From positions 1-6,195 of the forward strand of contig JBIKVM010000175.1 in assembly GCA_044356825.1 (NCBI GenBank): DNA of 6,195 nucleotides. The letters are read 5' to 3'. The notes below the pieces were generated by a model, which saw only the letters and a list, made by a program, of their open reading frames with translations, made no database searches and had not been told where the DNA came from. Source of the DNA: JAUREX01 sp044356825 (lineage in GTDB: Bacteria; Pseudomonadota; Alphaproteobacteria; Rhodobacterales; Rhodobacteraceae). Numbering within the stretch: the stretch's first letter is position 1; every line of letters starts with the position of its first letter. This document shows positions 4,904-6,195 of this stretch, one piece after another. The position numbers and the translations under genes were made by a program.

Positions 4904-6195
4904 TCAGCCCTCGGCGTCGCCGCCGTCATCCTCGGCGGGGCGGGCGGGACGGGCAAAGCTGCGCAGCAGGAAGTCGGGCATGTGATCGCCCATGCCGACG
5001 ACATCGCCGCCCGAGGGACGCTCGCGCCGGTCGCGGCGCGGCTCGGGCCGGTCCTCGCGCTGGCGCTCGGGCCTCGGTTCGCCGCGCGGCTGGCTGCGGC
5101 GTTCGTCGCGCCGCTCCTCGCGCCGGTCATCCCGCCGGTCATCCCGCCGGGCGGGGGCCTTCTCCACCGCCGGTTCGGGTTGCGGCGCGACCACGACCTG
5201 CGCGACCTCGAGCGGGGTCATCGAGGCTTCCTGCCCGTGCGGCTTCACCGGGCGTTCGCGCGCGTCGCGGCGGCGATCCTCGCCCCGCTTGCCGCCGCCG
5301 CGCCGGTCATCCTCGCGCGCGACGCGGGTCCGCAGGCTGCGCGCGGGGGCGTGCTCGCCCCGCTCGGGCCGGTCGTCGAAGGTGATCTCGGGCGCCGGGA
5401 TCGGGGGAATGGGCTTCTTGATGAGGCTTTCGATGCCCGCGACGTATTTCTCGTCCGAGGGCGTCGCGATCGTCAGCGCCTTGCCCAGACGGCCGGCGCG
5501 GCCGGTGCGGCCGATGCGGTGGACGTAATCCTCCGAATGGCTCGGCACGTCGAAGTTGAAGACATGGCTCACGGCCGGGATGTCGAGGCCGCGCGCCGCG
5601 ACGTCTGAGGCGACGAGCAGCCGGATCGTGCCCTCGCGGAAGCCGTCGAGGGTACGCGTGCGCACCGACTGGTCGAGATCGCCGTGGATCGGGCTCGCGT
5701 TGAAGCCATGCGCCTTCAGCGACTTGGCCACCACGTCGACATCCATCTTGCGGTTGCAGAAGATGATGGCGTTGGTGCAGGCCTCGCCCTCGGCGGTGAT
5801 GAGGGCGCGCAGCATCGCGCGCTTTTCGGCGAATGCCCGGTCGCGGCGCGAGGGGGTGAAGGTCACCAGACCCTGCTCGATCGTCTCCGAGGTCGTGGCC
5901 TGGCGCGCCACCTCGACCCGCGCGGGGTTCGAGAGGAAGGCGTTGGTGATCCGCTCGATCTCGGGCGCCATCGTCGCGGAATAGAAGAAGGTCTGGCGCG
6001 TGAAGGGGGTCAGCGAGAAGATCCGCTCGATGTCGGGGATGAAACCCATGTCGAGCATCCGGTCGGCTTCGTCGACGACCATCACCTCGACCCCGGTCAG
6101 CAAGAGCTTGCCGCGCTCGAAATGGTCCAAGAGCCGCCCGGGCGTCGCGATCAGCACATCGACGCCCCGGTCGATGGCGGCATCCTGATCCTTGA
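4904..6195 (-). CDS. DEAD-box ATP-dependent RNA helicase, RhlE type (5' partial)
   Basis: Cytoplasmic RNA helicase that remodels RNA duplexes (ribosome assembly, mRNA turnover). The frame is open through the window end, so the N-terminus, with the Q motif and Walker A, is missing; 429 residues are visible. Motifs in order are TPGR (Ib, 17-20), VVDEAD (II, DEAD at 41-44), SAT (III, 72-74), IIFCNR (IV region, 143-148), ASDVAARGLD (V, 195-204) and HRIGRTGR (VI, 225-232). Residues from about 270 form a long charged, presumably disordered tail rich in Arg, Asp, Glu and Pro, with RRDDRRDDRREERRDERR-type repeats. It ends in a more ordered-looking segment, GDHMPDFLLRSFARPARP (402-419 region), then an acidic terminus. 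The order of motifs and the basic tail fit RhlE or a close relative; DbpA/CsdA are less likely because their RNA-binding C-terminal domain is absent. Its stop lies seven bases before the aminotransferase start, suggesting one transcript. Confidence 0.9.
   Translation of the reverse strand, partial: KDQDAAIDRGVDVLIATPGRLLDHFERGKLLLTGVEVMVVDEADRMLDMGFIPDIERIFSLTPFTRQTFFYSATMAPEIERITNAFLSNPARVEVARQATTSETIEQGLVTFTPSRRDRAFAEKRAMLRALITAEGEACTNAIIFCNRKMDVDVVAKSLKAHGFNASPIHGDLDQSVRTRTLDGFREGTIRLLVASDVAARGLDIPAVSHVFNFDVPSHSEDYVHRIGRTGRAGRLGKALTIATPSDEKYVAGIESLIKKPIPPIPAPEITFDDRPERGEHAPARSLRTRVAREDDRRGGGKRGEDRRRDARERPVKPHGQEASMTPLEVAQVVVAPQPEPAVEKAPARRDDRRDDRREERRDERRSQPRGEPRPERQREDRPEPRRDRRERPSGGDVVGMGDHMPDFLLRSFARPARPAEDDGGDAEG
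5122..5150. repeat. Short 12-bp tandem repeat inside the helicase tail coding region
   Basis: GCCGGTCATCCC is repeated head to tail (5122-5133, 5134-5145) with a third partial copy (GCCGG, 5146-5150). On the coding strand it encodes the (RRDD) repeat of the helicase tail. Because the unit is 12 bases, copy-number slippage would keep the frame and simply change tail length. Related but imperfect units continue on either side. Confidence 0.75.

Noticed and set aside
4897..5142. N-terminal extension of the aminotransferase by 82 residues
   Set aside because: The extension overlaps the helicase coding region, is low-complexity, and family similarity begins at the ATG at 4896.
3844..5385. A 513-codon open frame on the plus strand opposite the aminotransferase and helicase tail
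   Set aside because: It is the complementary shadow of two recognisable proteins and has no recognisable domain.

Overview
The base composition (GC-rich, strong G/C third-position bias) and the gene set point to an alphaproteobacterium of the Rhodobacter/Roseobacter type (Rhodobacteraceae). The strongest indicator is the divergent pair of an FnrL-like oxygen regulator and an oxygen-independent coproporphyrinogen III oxidase (HemN), which share a clear FNR box. The assignment is inferred from gene content and protein resemblance, not from a database search.

Layout. Positions 2-994 (+) hold the 3' part of a double-ATPase ABC transporter subunit resembling YejF (peptide/microcin C-type importer). 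Positions 1047-1442 (+) encode a small exported DUF305 protein rich in His and Met. Positions 1509-1592 (+) form a tRNA-like cloverleaf with a GUA anticodon (tRNA-Tyr), preceded by a good sigma-70-type promoter; its D-arm is atypical. Converging on it is fnrL (1612 to about 2361, -). The region between fnrL and hemN holds the FNR box (2372-2385) and a second perfect inverted repeat (2389-2405). hemN runs from 2420 to 3775 (+). It converges, with five bases between stop codons, on a minus-strand pair: a HisC-like PLP aminotransferase (3781-4896) just downstream of a DEAD-box RNA helicase of RhlE type (4904 to beyond the window end).

How the parts work together. FnrL senses oxygen through a [4Fe-4S] cluster and, when anaerobic, would bind the shared box to switch on hemN, which makes protoporphyrinogen precursors (haem, and bacteriochlorophyll if the organism is phototrophic) without O2; the same box sits where it can control fnrL itself. 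hemN has no visible Shine-Dalgarno, and class II FNR spacing puts its transcript start at or near the ATG, so a leaderless transcript is plausible. The ABC ATPase, the DUF305 protein and the helicase/aminotransferase pair look like separate transcription units with no obvious functional tie to the oxygen-control pair.

I do not see a clearly new multi-gene system here. The items most worth a second look are the odd tRNA-Tyr, the architecture of the fnrL-hemN control region, and the helicase tail. I see no CRISPR array, insertion sequence or phage gene.
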